From contig NZ_JACHIP010000002.1 of assembly GCF_014203275.1 (NCBI RefSeq), positions 992,001 through 1,056,000 of the forward strand: DNA of 64,000 bases, written 5' to 3'. Shown here piece by piece: positions 45,490 through 54,321 of this stretch (position 1 is its first letter; each line of letters begins with the position of its first letter). Both the position numbers and the translations under genes were made by a program. Under the pieces are notes generated by a model. The model saw only the letters and a program-made list of their open reading frames with translations. It had not been told where the DNA came from and ran no database searches. Origin of the DNA: Granulicella aggregans (GTDB taxonomy: Bacteria; Acidobacteriota; Terriglobia; Terriglobales; Acidobacteriaceae).

Positions 45490-47442
45490 ATGGCGGAAAA
45501 CTCGGCAGGAAGGTATGCGTTCGATGACTTCACGTTCGATCCTGCCTCCGGGGAGCTTCTGCGCAAGGGGTCGAAGCTCCGCCTCACCGACCAGAACGCC
45601 CGCCTCCTGACACTCCTCCTGCAGCGGCCAGGGTCGCTCGTCGAACGCACCGAGATTCGCTCCCAGATCTGGCCCTCCGGCGAACATCTCAATCACGACC
45701 ACGCCATCAGTAACGGCATCAACCACCTTCGCTACATCCTCCGCGACAACCCGAAGTCGCCCTCGTTCATCGAGACCCTCCCGAAGCGCGGCTACCGCTT
45801 CATCGCCGATGTCCGATTCGAGACCGCTGAGGCCCCACCGCCTGCTTCAACCTTGGAGATGCCCGAAGAGCCGCAGCTCGCGATGGAGCCCCCGCCTCCG
45901 GAAGAGCCACAACCGCTCCGCAGTCAACCGGCACCCATACCGACCGACCAAAAGACGCGATCGTTCCTTTGGCCGATCCTCGCCGCCGCAATCCTGGTTC
46001 TCGCAATCGTCTCCGCAGCCATCTACAGATACCGCCGCCCAGCCCCGGCCCACACCGACCTCCGCCTCGCCATCGCGCCCATCCAGGCAACCGGCCCCCT
46101 CGCCCAGCAGTACGCTGGCCCCTTCCGCCTCGAACTCACCGATATGGCCTCACAGCTCCCGGGCGTCGAGGTCACCGCAGCCAACTCCCTCGGAAGCTCT
46201 CCGATCGACCTCACCCACATCCCCGATCTCGCCGCCAAGCTCCACGTCGACGCCCTTCTCGTGGGCACCATCTCCGCGACCGGCAACGCCCTCGACCTGT
46301 CCTTCGAGCTCATCCGCGGCAGTGACGCCGTCCATCTCTCGAGCTTCCACTACACCGGAACTCCGCAGGCCCTTGGCACCATTCGCGACGAGATGCAGCG
46401 CGACCTCTTCGCCGCTCTCAGCGACACCCGCCACAATCACCTGAACCCGCTGCATAGCACCAACAACACCCAGGCCTATGGCGATTACCTGAACGCAAGA
46501 GCCTCTCTTCTTGAGCACAGCGACGAGGCACTCACCCGCGCAATTTCTGCGTTTCAGAAAGCCATCTCCGAAGACGGCACCTTCGCCCAGGCCTTCTCCG
46601 GCCTCGGCAGCGCCTCCCTGCTAAGGGCCGAGCACCTAGCTGACAACAAGGAAGCCAACTACGCCGCCGCCCGCGAAGCCACCCAACGCGCCATCGCCCT
46701 CAACCCACGCGTAGCCGAGGCCCACGCGACCCTCGGCTTCCTTCTCTTCCGCCACGACTGGAACGCCCCCGCCGCCGCTCCCGAGCTTGAAAAGGCCATC
46801 GAACTCGAACCCGGCCAGGCCATGCACAGGATCATGTACGCTCTGCTGCTGGGAAACACCGGGCACCTTCCCGAAGCCCTCGCGCAGGTCGACCGCGCCC
46901 ACGCCGCCGACCCGCTCTGGCCGCCCGTCTATCTCACCGAGACCTATCTCGCCGCCGCCGCCCGCGACAACCCCCGCGCCCTCGCCGCAGCCCACAATCT
47001 CCTCGAGCTCAAACCCGACTGGACACTAGCCCACGACCAGAACGGCTGGGCGCTCTGGTATTCCGGACGATACGAAGAAGCAGTGAACGAATGGATTCGC
47101 ATGGCCGACCTCGAAGATGACCACGCCCGCGCTCAGCTCGAACGCCACGGCCTCGCCATCCTGAAGTCTTCAGGCATGCCAGCCTACGCGCATCTGAAGC
47201 TGGAAGCCTCACTCGCTCCCACTCAATGGAAGCATCCCAACGACTTTCAGGTGGCAGAGTGGCAGGTCGACGCCGGAGACAAGGTAAACGCGCTTCAATC
47301 ACTTCAAGCCATGATCACCGCCCACGATCCCGACTCGCTGCAGATCGGTGTCAGCCCCGCATACTTCTCACTGCACGGCGACCCCCGCTTCCAAAGCCTC
47401 TTGATGGAGCTGGTCCCCATTCACCCGAATTCGCTTCGCTAA
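45490..47442 (+). CDS. CadC-like winged-helix regulator with TPR repeats
   Basis: The 650-residue protein starts at ATG 45490. An OmpR-type winged helix spans residues 8-100 (YAFDDFTFDPASGELLRKGS, RLLTLLLQRPGSLVERTEI, DHAISNGINHLRYILRDNP, FIETLPKRGYRF). A Pro/Glu-rich linker leads to one membrane helix, FLWPILAAAILVLAIVSAAI near residue 160-180, then a periplasmic region with TPR repeats (AISAFQKAISEDGTFAQAFS, EANYAAAREATQRAIALNPR and others). This plan is the CadC/ToxR style of a membrane-bound transcription factor with a TPR sensor domain. It is divergent from the S53 gene, a plausible target. Confidence 0.88.
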   Translation: MAENSAGRYAFDDFTFDPASGELLRKGSKLRLTDQNARLLTLLLQRPGSLVERTEIRSQIWPSGEHLNHDHAISNGINHLRYILRDNPKSPSFIETLPKRGYRFIADVRFETAEAPPPASTLEMPEEPQLAMEPPPPEEPQPLRSQPAPIPTDQKTRSFLWPILAAAILVLAIVSAAIYRYRRPAPAHTDLRLAIAPIQATGPLAQQYAGPFRLELTDMASQLPGVEVTAANSLGSSPIDLTHIPDLAAKLHVDALLVGTISATGNALDLSFELIRGSDAVHLSSFHYTGTPQALGTIRDEMQRDLFAALSDTRHNHLNPLHSTNNTQAYGDYLNARASLLEHSDEALTRAISAFQKAISEDGTFAQAFSGLGSASLLRAEHLADNKEANYAAAREATQRAIALNPRVAEAHATLGFLLFRHDWNAPAAAPELEKAIELEPGQAMHRIMYALLLGNTGHLPEALAQVDRAHAADPLWPPVYLTETYLAAAARDNPRALAAAHNLLELKPDWTLAHDQNGWALWYSGRYEEAVNEWIRMADLEDDHARAQLERHGLAILKSSGMPAYAHLKLEASLAPTQWKHPNDFQVAEWQVDAGDKVNALQSLQAMITAHDPDSLQIGVSPAYFSLHGDPRFQSLLMELVPIHPNSLR

Positions 47443-47499
47443 GATTCGAAATGGTGGCATCGCGCGGGTTGCAACATCACCCTGATTCAATTCCGTGCC

Positions 47500-48396
47500 C
47501 TACTGATGCGTCGAGAATCCCGATGGTAAAGCTGCCTCAAGATTGATCTGTTCTCCGCTGATTGGGTGGAGGAATCTCAGAAACTGGGCGTGCAGAAGAT
47601 ATCCTCCATCGCCTGGCAGGCCGGGAAGACTTTCAAGGGGCTGGCCTGTTGAGCCGTATAGAGGATCACCCACCAGCGGATGGCCGATGGATGCCAGATG
47701 GATTCTGATTTGATGAGGTCGGCCCGAATGCAGGCTTACCTCAAATGTCGTGGTGTTCGTAGTGCGTGAGATCACCTTCGCCAATGACTTTGACGGCTTG
47801 CCGCCAGGGCTTGCAGCCCACACGGAGCCGATAAGCGGGTGCGGCACCAGGCCAATGGGCGTGAGGATCTCGTAGACGTCCTCCTGTGCAACGTTCTGAG
47901 CCAGCGCCCGGTAGATCTTTTGAACTCTGGATGTGTTCCAGTTCACGCCTAGTTGAGAGGCCGCCTGCGGCGTCTTGGCAAAGAGAACGATGCCGCTAGT
48001 GGCTCTGCCCAACCGGTGGACAGGGTTTGCCTCGGGGGTTTGCTCTTGCACCAGGCGCAGCAGAGTGTTCTCCATGAAGCCGCCGCCGGGAAGGGTGGGC
48101 AGCCCGCTGGGCTTGTTGACGGCCAACAAATGGGGATCCTCAAACAGCACTTCAAAGTGTCGAGGAGCGTCTGGTTCGATCCAGGGCGGGCGGTTCCAGA
48201 CAAGGATTTGACTTGGAGTGATCGTTTCGCTTCCGTTAGCGGCAATGCCGTCAAGGGTGACTTCGCCGTTGTTCAGTCTTTGCTGCCAGGCCGGCGAGCT
48301 CGAGTGTGGATAAAGGCTTGCCAGGTGAGAGAGCAAAGCTTGTCCATGGTCTCTTTTGCTGATGACTGTCGTGTAGGCATAGCCCCGGTTGAGCAT
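47500..48396 (-). CDS. RluA-family RNA pseudouridine synthase
   Basis: The likely start is ATG 48396 (MLNRGYAYTTVISKRDHGQA), giving 298 residues; the frame extends to 48459. An S4-like N-terminal segment (WQQRLNNGEVTLDG) is followed by the catalytic domain with LLAVNKPSGLPTLPGGGFME, the catalytic Asp-containing block normally HRLDRxTSG, here NPVHRLGRATSGIVLFAKT, and HSGRPHQIRIHLASIGHPLVGDPLYG. The active-site position normally held by Asp in HRLD reads Gly, HRLG. This is discussed as a finding. It probably modifies rRNA or tRNA if active. The neighbours are unrelated. Confidence 0.85.
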   Translation of the reverse strand: MLNRGYAYTTVISKRDHGQALLSHLASLYPHSSSPAWQQRLNNGEVTLDGIAANGSETITPSQILVWNRPPWIEPDAPRHFEVLFEDPHLLAVNKPSGLPTLPGGGFMENTLLRLVQEQTPEANPVHRLGRATSGIVLFAKTPQAASQLGVNWNTSRVQKIYRALAQNVAQEDVYEILTPIGLVPHPLIGSVWAASPGGKPSKSLAKVISRTTNTTTFEVSLHSGRPHQIRIHLASIGHPLVGDPLYGSTGQPLESLPGLPGDGGYLLHAQFLRFLHPISGEQINLEAALPSGFSTHQ

Positions 48397-48483
48397 GTGG
48401 CTTGAGTGTAAGGTACGGCAGCAGTCTCGCAAGCTCAGGCAGCACGATCGCACCCACATGGGTCTGTCATGGACGACTTCTCT

Positions 48484-50861
48484 TTACGGCAAAGCGAAGG
48501 CAACGTAAGCCGCTCCCTGCGGAGCCTTTGGGTCGCGTGCGTTGCTCGTCGCAATCACGACATACTGCTTGCCATCCACCATGTACGTGCTGGGCGTCGC
48601 CACTCCGGCAAAGGGTAGATCGGAGTGCCAGATCAACTTACCGTTCGAACTGTCAAACGCCCGAATCTGGTGGTCGTAGATGGTGGCCGCAATGAACAAA
48701 ACGCCGGATGCGGTGATTACCGGCCCGCCATAGTTTTCGCTGCCGGTGTTACTCAGCCCTTCGGCGGCCAGCTCCGGGTAGCTGCCGAGCGGGACCTTCC
48801 ATAAAAATTTACCGTGTTGAGATCGATAGCGTTCAGGGTTCCCCACGGCGGAGCAACTGCAGGGTAGCCGTCGGGGTCGAGGAACTTGCGATAACCGGTA
48901 AACCTGTAGCGTGGCACCTGCGAGGTGCCATTCGGTGAACTCGCCAGCTCGGTCTTATCAGATTGCGGGGAAGACTCCAATGACGGGCCGAGGAAGCGCA
49001 GGATGGCGGCGTTGTCGGCAGAGGTAAGTTCGGGAAGGGCAGGCATGCGACCCTTGCCGTCGTGGATGTTGGCAAGGATCTGGCTGTCGGTGAGGCGAGC
49101 ACGGACGCCAAGGAGCCCTGGATAGTTTGAGACCTCGCCGCTGCGATCGTCTCCATGGCATAAGGCACAGTGTTTTGCGTAGAGGACCTGGCCGATCGGA
49201 TCCTTTCCGCCAACGTCGAAAACTGCCGCAGATTCTGAGTCGGTCGGATGGACGAGGTAGTCCATAAGCTGCTCGAGGCGGCCGCCCTGGAGCGATGGGA
49301 ACCCGGGCATCCGGCCTTTGCCTCCCTGAATCACGCCCACGGTCTGCGGTGTGGTGAGGCGATGGTCGATGTCGACAAGCGCGGGAAAGGCTGGTGGATT
49401 CCCTTTACGGTCGCCGCCATGGCATATGGCGCACTGAGTCTGGTAGAGAACCTGACCCGGGCTGCCACCCGGCTTGTTCTCGGTGAGGCCGCCGGTCCAC
49501 GCGATGTCGTTTGCGTTCACATAGAGAACGCCGGTGCGAGGGTCAACGGCGGGACCGCCCCACTCGGCACCGCCGTCGAAGCCCGGAAAGACGACGGTCT
49601 GCTTATCCACCGACAGCGGCACGAACTGCCCTTCGCTGCGGAAGGTCTTGAACTCCTTGAGCGCCCAGGCGTGGGCCTCCTGGGTGCGGTTGGTAAGCAG
49701 GTCTTCCGTGAGCAGTTGGCGAGCAAAGGGCGCGGGAGCGCTGGGAATGGGCTGAGTCGGCGAAGCGACTTCGCCCGGCACAGTCGAAGGAGGAAAGGCA
49801 CGTTCTTCGATCGGGAAGATCGGCTTGCCGGTGACGCGGTCGAGGACAAAGACGAAGCCCTGCTTGCTGGTTTGGGCGACCGCATCGATGAGCTTGCCAT
49901 CGTGTCGAACGGTTACCAGCGCAGGCGTCGCTGGAAAGTCGCGGTCCCATATGTCATGGTGGACGCCCTGGAAGAACCAAAGTCTCTTGCCCGTGTTGGC
50001 GTCGAGCGCGATCAGGCTGTTGGCGAAGAGGTCATCGCCTAGCCGGTCGAAGCCATAGAAGTCCGAGACGGCGGAGCCAGTGGGGACGAAGACGATGCCG
50101 CGACGCATGTCGACCGACATGCCAGCCCAGTTGTTGGCAGCGCCCGCAGTCGTCCACGCACCCGGCGGCCAGGTCTGGTACCCGTCTTCGCCAGGGTGGG
50201 GGATGGTGTGAAAGCTCCACACCAGTTTTCCCGTAAGGACGTTGTAAGCGCGGATATCGCCCCGTGGACCAGGGTTGGTCTCAGGCGCGCGGAAGCCGAC
50301 GATGAGAAGGTTCTTGTAGAGCGTGCCAGGCGTGGTCAGGGCCACGTTGTTCTGCGTGTAATCCGAGTCGAGGTCCTTCCGCATGTCGAGCCGTCCGCCT
50401 TCGCCGAAGCTGAGAATCGGCTTGCCCGTTGCGGGATCGAGAGCGAAGAGAAAGTTCATGACATAGGCGAAGAGGCGCGACTCATGGCCGTCGGTCCAGT
50501 AGGTGAGGCCCCGGCTGGGCTGCCCACCCGATACGCCTGCGTCGAAGTGCCAGAGACGCTCGCCGGTCGTCGCATCGAGCGCAATGACCTGCAGGTTGGA
50601 GGTGTATCCGAAGAGCCGATGGCCGACCACAAGAGGATTGGTCTGCAGACCACCCTCGGTACCAGCGTCGAAGCGCCACATCTGCCTGAGCTTGGGCACG
50701 TTAGCGGTAGTGATCTGCTGCAGCGGAGAGTAATGGTCGCCATCGACGCCGCCGTTATACGTGCGCCAGTCGACTTGCTGAGCATGCGTCGTGTGGCACG
50801 TAAGCACGGCGGCAGCTGCGAGAATTGTCGCGGAAAAACGGATTCGACGGGCAACGTTCAT
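48484..50861 (-). pseudogene. PQQ-dependent dehydrogenase with two cytochrome c domains, frameshifted
   Basis: ATG 50861 overlaps the oxidase stop (ATGA). The Sec signal is IRFSATILAAAAVLTCHTTH. A PQQ propeller follows with PLVVGHRLFGYTSNLQVIAL, GERLWHFDAG, DIWDRDFPATPALVTV and KQGFVFVLDRVTGKPIFPIE. Two c-type haem sites are seen, in QTQCAICHGGD and AKHCALCHGDD. The frame breaks in NTVNFYGRSRS at about 48812, and the correct continuation GKFLWKVPLGSYPELAAEGL to the end at 48484 is in another frame. One G is missing in ACGGTAAA. Adding it gives 792 residues. The enzyme likely oxidises a sugar or alcohol in the periplasm with electrons passing to the cytochrome domains. Confidence 0.9.
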
Positions 50862-52234
50862 GAGGCTGTGTACTGGATGATCTGCATGAAGCCGTAGTCC
50901 ATGTGAAGCTGCTGATGGCAGTGGAGCAGCGCAGCGCCAGGGTTATCGGCGAGGAAATCGACTGAGACGGTTTGAAGAGGCATGACATTGATAACGTCTT
51001 TGACCAGCCCGCTAAGGGACTTCTCGCCGATTCTCACGACCTCGAAGCTGTGCCGGTGCAGGTGCATGGGGTGCTGATCCCCGCTGGCATTGCGGAAGGT
51101 AAGCCGATAGCGCTTTCCGGCGTCGACCATAAGTGGTTTCACCTTGGGCCACGCATCGCCGTTGATCGTCCATGTGTCGAACTTTGAGTTGTCCAAAGCA
51201 CCGGCGTCGCGGAAGGTGAGGATGAATATTTCGGCCGGGTCGGGGACGGGGCGAGCTGAGGCGAATGAGGAGTAATCCCAATCAGCAGCGGCCGGATCGC
51301 GCCAGACGGGTTTGCCGCTTGCGTTCGCATACTCGACCACCAGGCCAAGACCCTTTGCACGCTCGGCGGCGATGGTCGAGCCAAGGACCCAGATACCGGG
51401 GTTGTTCATTTCCACAATGGCGTCGATGCGCTCGGCAACAGCCAGCGAGAGAACTTCAACGGAGCGAGGATTGGGCACAGGATTGCCATCCATTGCGATG
51501 ACGCGGAAGGTGTGGCCCGGGAGCGCGACCAGGACATTCTCCGTGGCGCTCGCGTTCAGTAATCGCATGAGAACACGCTGCCCCGGCTTGACGCGAAGGG
51601 GTTCGCCCGCTCCCAGCATGTGCGCGTTGATCGTTGCATACTGGTAGCCCACATCGGAGCCACTCGTCTGCGGAGCATTGGCAGACTCCGCACGCATGGT
51701 CTCCACCATCGGGACAAAGGACGGGTTCCAGTGGTGAATGGCGAGGTTCACCTCCTGGTCGTACGCGGGGACCGGAGAGTTCCCTTCAACGAGCAGGAAG
51801 CCGTACTGTCCGGAGTAAGTGGCGCGGGACAGATCATCCATCGCCATGGCGTGGGTGTGGTACCAACGGGTGCCCGCCGGTTTCGGCGTGAAGCGATACC
51901 GCAGAGTGGCGCCGGCTGCGATTATGGGCGACCCCTCCTCGACGGCTCCATCCGGAATAGTGCCATTGGCCAGGCCGTGCCAGTGCACAATCTCCGGGAC
52001 CTCCGTTGCGTTGGTCACGTCAATAGTGACCGGAGAGTTTTCTTTGACACGCAGAATCGGCCCCGGCACCTGGCCGTTATAGGCGGTAGTGCGGATCTCT
52101 ATCTTGGGGCCAATCTCGAGCGTCGTCGGAACGATCCGGAGTGTGTAGTCCGGTGCGGCTGCTACAGGCAGACGAGAGAGTGCCGGCCCAATTGTTGTGA
52201 GAGCGGCCTGTTGAATAAAATCGCGTCGGTTCAA
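50858..52234 (-). CDS. Multicopper oxidase with Tat signal
   Basis: The 458-residue protein starts MNRRDFIQQAALTTIGPALS, a twin-arginine signal (RRDF). Copper sites are IVHWHGLANGT, TRWYHTHAMAM, HPMHLHRHSFEVV and LLHCHQQLHMDYGFM. The T1 site is HCHxxxH followed by MDYGF, so Phe lies in the axial position where Met is common. That usually raises the redox potential. It is first gene of a two-gene unit with the PQQ/cytochrome enzyme, start to stop overlapping by four bases. Laccase-like or copper-efflux oxidase activity cannot be told apart from sequence. Confidence 0.93.
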   Translation of the reverse strand: MNRRDFIQQAALTTIGPALSRLPVAAAPDYTLRIVPTTLEIGPKIEIRTTAYNGQVPGPILRVKENSPVTIDVTNATEVPEIVHWHGLANGTIPDGAVEEGSPIIAAGATLRYRFTPKPAGTRWYHTHAMAMDDLSRATYSGQYGFLLVEGNSPVPAYDQEVNLAIHHWNPSFVPMVETMRAESANAPQTSGSDVGYQYATINAHMLGAGEPLRVKPGQRVLMRLLNASATENVLVALPGHTFRVIAMDGNPVPNPRSVEVLSLAVAERIDAIVEMNNPGIWVLGSTIAAERAKGLGLVVEYANASGKPVWRDPAAADWDYSSFASARPVPDPAEIFILTFRDAGALDNSKFDTWTINGDAWPKVKPLMVDAGKRYRLTFRNASGDQHPMHLHRHSFEVVRIGEKSLSGLVKDVINVMPLQTVSVDFLADNPGAALLHCHQQLHMDYGFMQIIQYTAS

Positions 52235-52721
52235 GGAATAGGCCGCCTGGCTGCCGGAGCAAACGGGATTATGGGAGCATGCTCAAGTTGCAAAAGTCAA
52301 TTCAACAGGAACGCCGCGAGCAGTAGTCTCCCCTTCGCGCTTGTTGCTCAGTCGCCATTGCGCTCATCAGGAGGAACGTCCTGGGTTGCAGCTTTTGCTG
52401 AAGACTGGCACTGCCTGTTTGGTGGCGATATAGATGGCGACTTCGTGCCGCGAATGCTTTTGTTCCATTCGAACGAATCCATCACGCTCACAACCGGCTG
52501 GAAGAGGAGGTTAGCGTCGGCGGAGAGAGCTGCGCCCCAGAAGTAGCTGACGTCACAGCTTGGAGCTTTCTGTATCTGACCGCTCATGGCTTGGCCTATG
52601 CCTCCAACCAGATCGTTCTTGATTTTCCTCAAGCTCAATCGAAGTCGCTTCAGAACGCTGGTTCCCGAGATGCCTCTCCCCGGCGAAGAGCCTTTCTGCT
52701 AAGGTACCGAGGTCCCCCGCC
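52235..52721. other. Intergenic stretch without a confident gene
   Basis: The multicopper oxidase promoter must lie here. A 96-codon minus-strand frame (52348-52638) has no recognisable family or ribosome site. From here on, base and codon use are less biased than in the preceding 50 kb. Confidence 0.4.
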
Positions 52722-52940
52722 ATGAAAACCTCAACATCTCCCAGTGCACTTTCCTACTCTTGCTCCGCCCTCGACAATTTCAGTCACGACTTGAATGAAT
52801 CGATGAGGAACTTTGACAGCGATTCCTCGCTCCTCAATCTCGATGTCCTTCCAAGGTTGCGGCTGGCGACACTAGGCTTCCAATCACTGCCACCTAGATG
52901 GTTGCTAACTGTAAGCAAACAGGTTAGTGTTAACAGGTAA
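52722..52940 (+). CDS. Doubtful small ORF (72 aa)
   Basis: ATG 52722 is eight bases after GAGGT. The product is Ser/Leu-rich (MKTSTSPSALSYSCSALDNF) and has no recognisable motif, signal peptide or membrane helix. It precedes the sugar transferase by about 116 bases. It could equally be chance. Confidence 0.22.
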   Translation: MKTSTSPSALSYSCSALDNFSHDLNESMRNFDSDSSLLNLDVLPRLRLATLGFQSLPPRWLLTVSKQVSVNR

Positions 52941-53056
52941 TCCTGGAGGCGACTCTGCAAGCACTGGCGCCCCGAGTCCACTAAATGTCACCCTTACACA
53001 CGCACACAGTGACTTCTGCCATGTAAGAACGTTTACTTTAGCCATTCAGGATTTGC

Positions 53057-53806
53057 ATGTCTCCCTATAACCAAGTTGCTGATTTACCCTTGAGCTCTTC
53101 ATATGATCATCAGCCTGTCGAATACGTCGACGAGAGAGTGGACGAAAGTCTTCATTACTGGGACCTAGACGACAATTCTCCTGCTGGAACCTTCTCGTAT
53201 AGGGTAGTGAAGCGAGCGCTTGATATCTTCATCGTCTTGCTGATAGCACCTTTGGTGCTGAGTGTCGGGGCTGTGATAGCTTTATGCGTTGCTATCGACT
53301 CGCCTGGCCCGGTCTTCTTCTCGCATCAGCGGGTAAAACGCCGGGGACAATACTTTCATATGTGGAAGTTCCGTACGATGTGCCAGGACGCATCTTCCAT
53401 TCTGGAGCAGCATCTGGAGCGCCACCCGGAACGCCGCAAAGAGTGGCAGCTACACCACAAGCTTAAGGTCGATCCGCGCATTAGTGCGGTCGGGGCCTTT
53501 CTTCGACGCAAGTCTCTGGACGAGCTTCCACAAATCTGGAACGTCCTCACCGGGACAATGAGTCTTGTCGGTCCACGCCCCATCGTTACGGCTGAGATAG
53601 CAAGATACGGTACTAACTTCGTTTATTACACTGCCGTTAAGCCTGGCATAACCGGCCTTTGGCAGATTTCCGGCCGATCCAATCTCACCTACGCTCAACG
53701 CGTAGCCCTGGACCGTCAGTACGTTGAAAACTGGAGCTTGTGGCTCGAACTGAAAATTCTGCTTCGCACTTTCAAGTCAGTTGCTAGGTCAGATGGTGCT
53801 TACTAG
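53057..53806 (+). CDS. Initiating sugar transferase (undecaprenyl-phosphate glycosylphosphotransferase)
   Basis: The enzyme transfers a sugar-1-phosphate to undecaprenyl phosphate to start exopolysaccharide synthesis. The 249-residue protein starts at ATG 53057. One membrane helix is LDIFIVLLIAPLVLSVGAVI near residue 55-75. The catalytic domain shows DSPGPVFFSHQRVKRRGQYF, HMWKFRTMCQDAS, DPRISAVGAFLRRKSLDELP, QIWNVLTGTMSLVGPRPIV and KPGITGLWQISGRSNLTYAQR. It lacks the N-terminal multi-pass domain of WcaJ-type enzymes. It heads the exopolysaccharide locus. Confidence 0.95.
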   Translation: MSPYNQVADLPLSSSYDHQPVEYVDERVDESLHYWDLDDNSPAGTFSYRVVKRALDIFIVLLIAPLVLSVGAVIALCVAIDSPGPVFFSHQRVKRRGQYFHMWKFRTMCQDASSILEQHLERHPERRKEWQLHHKLKVDPRISAVGAFLRRKSLDELPQIWNVLTGTMSLVGPRPIVTAEIARYGTNFVYYTAVKPGITGLWQISGRSNLTYAQRVALDRQYVENWSLWLELKILLRTFKSVARSDGAY

Positions 53807-54321
53807 GGCGGAGCTCCACAGCACCTTGCCATCAGCACACAGCGGAGGCACTCCAGCGGAACTGTTGCTGAGTTCGGTAGTCCGTATCATCATCTCGTCA
53901 AGCCTTGAACTCTTGGTGAGATGGTAGCTGCGTTAGCTTAGCGGGTAGGTGCTGCTTAGAGATATCGATCTCAAAAGGGACGCATCCATTCACTGTCTTG
54001 GAGAAACTGACCGCACACCCTTCATTCACTAAAGGCATTGTTGCCAATCCTAAGCGTTGCCTGGTGATAGGCAACTCGTCCAGGAAGGGCTTGCAACCTT
54101 CCCTCATATCGACCTTGATGGGCCTTGGTTGCTGGCTCGAGGCCGGACAGCCTGCAATCCTCTTTGAATTGACCGTTGATAAGATCTGTGTCGTTAGAAA
54201 GACCCACGGAAATGTGTCTCGGGGCCAACTCAGTTTATGTCAGCCGGGCGAGCCGCGCCTTTCAAAGCGTTATACCCTATAAGGGTTCGCAAAGTTCTAA
54301 GAGTACCGAGGCAATCTGAGT
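53807..54321. other. Intergenic region without recognisable gene
   Basis: Two short frames (53998-54282 on + and 53898-54107 on -) overlap and neither has a family match. The sequence ends with AGTACCGAGGCAATCTGAG just before the SLBB gene. Confidence 0.35.
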
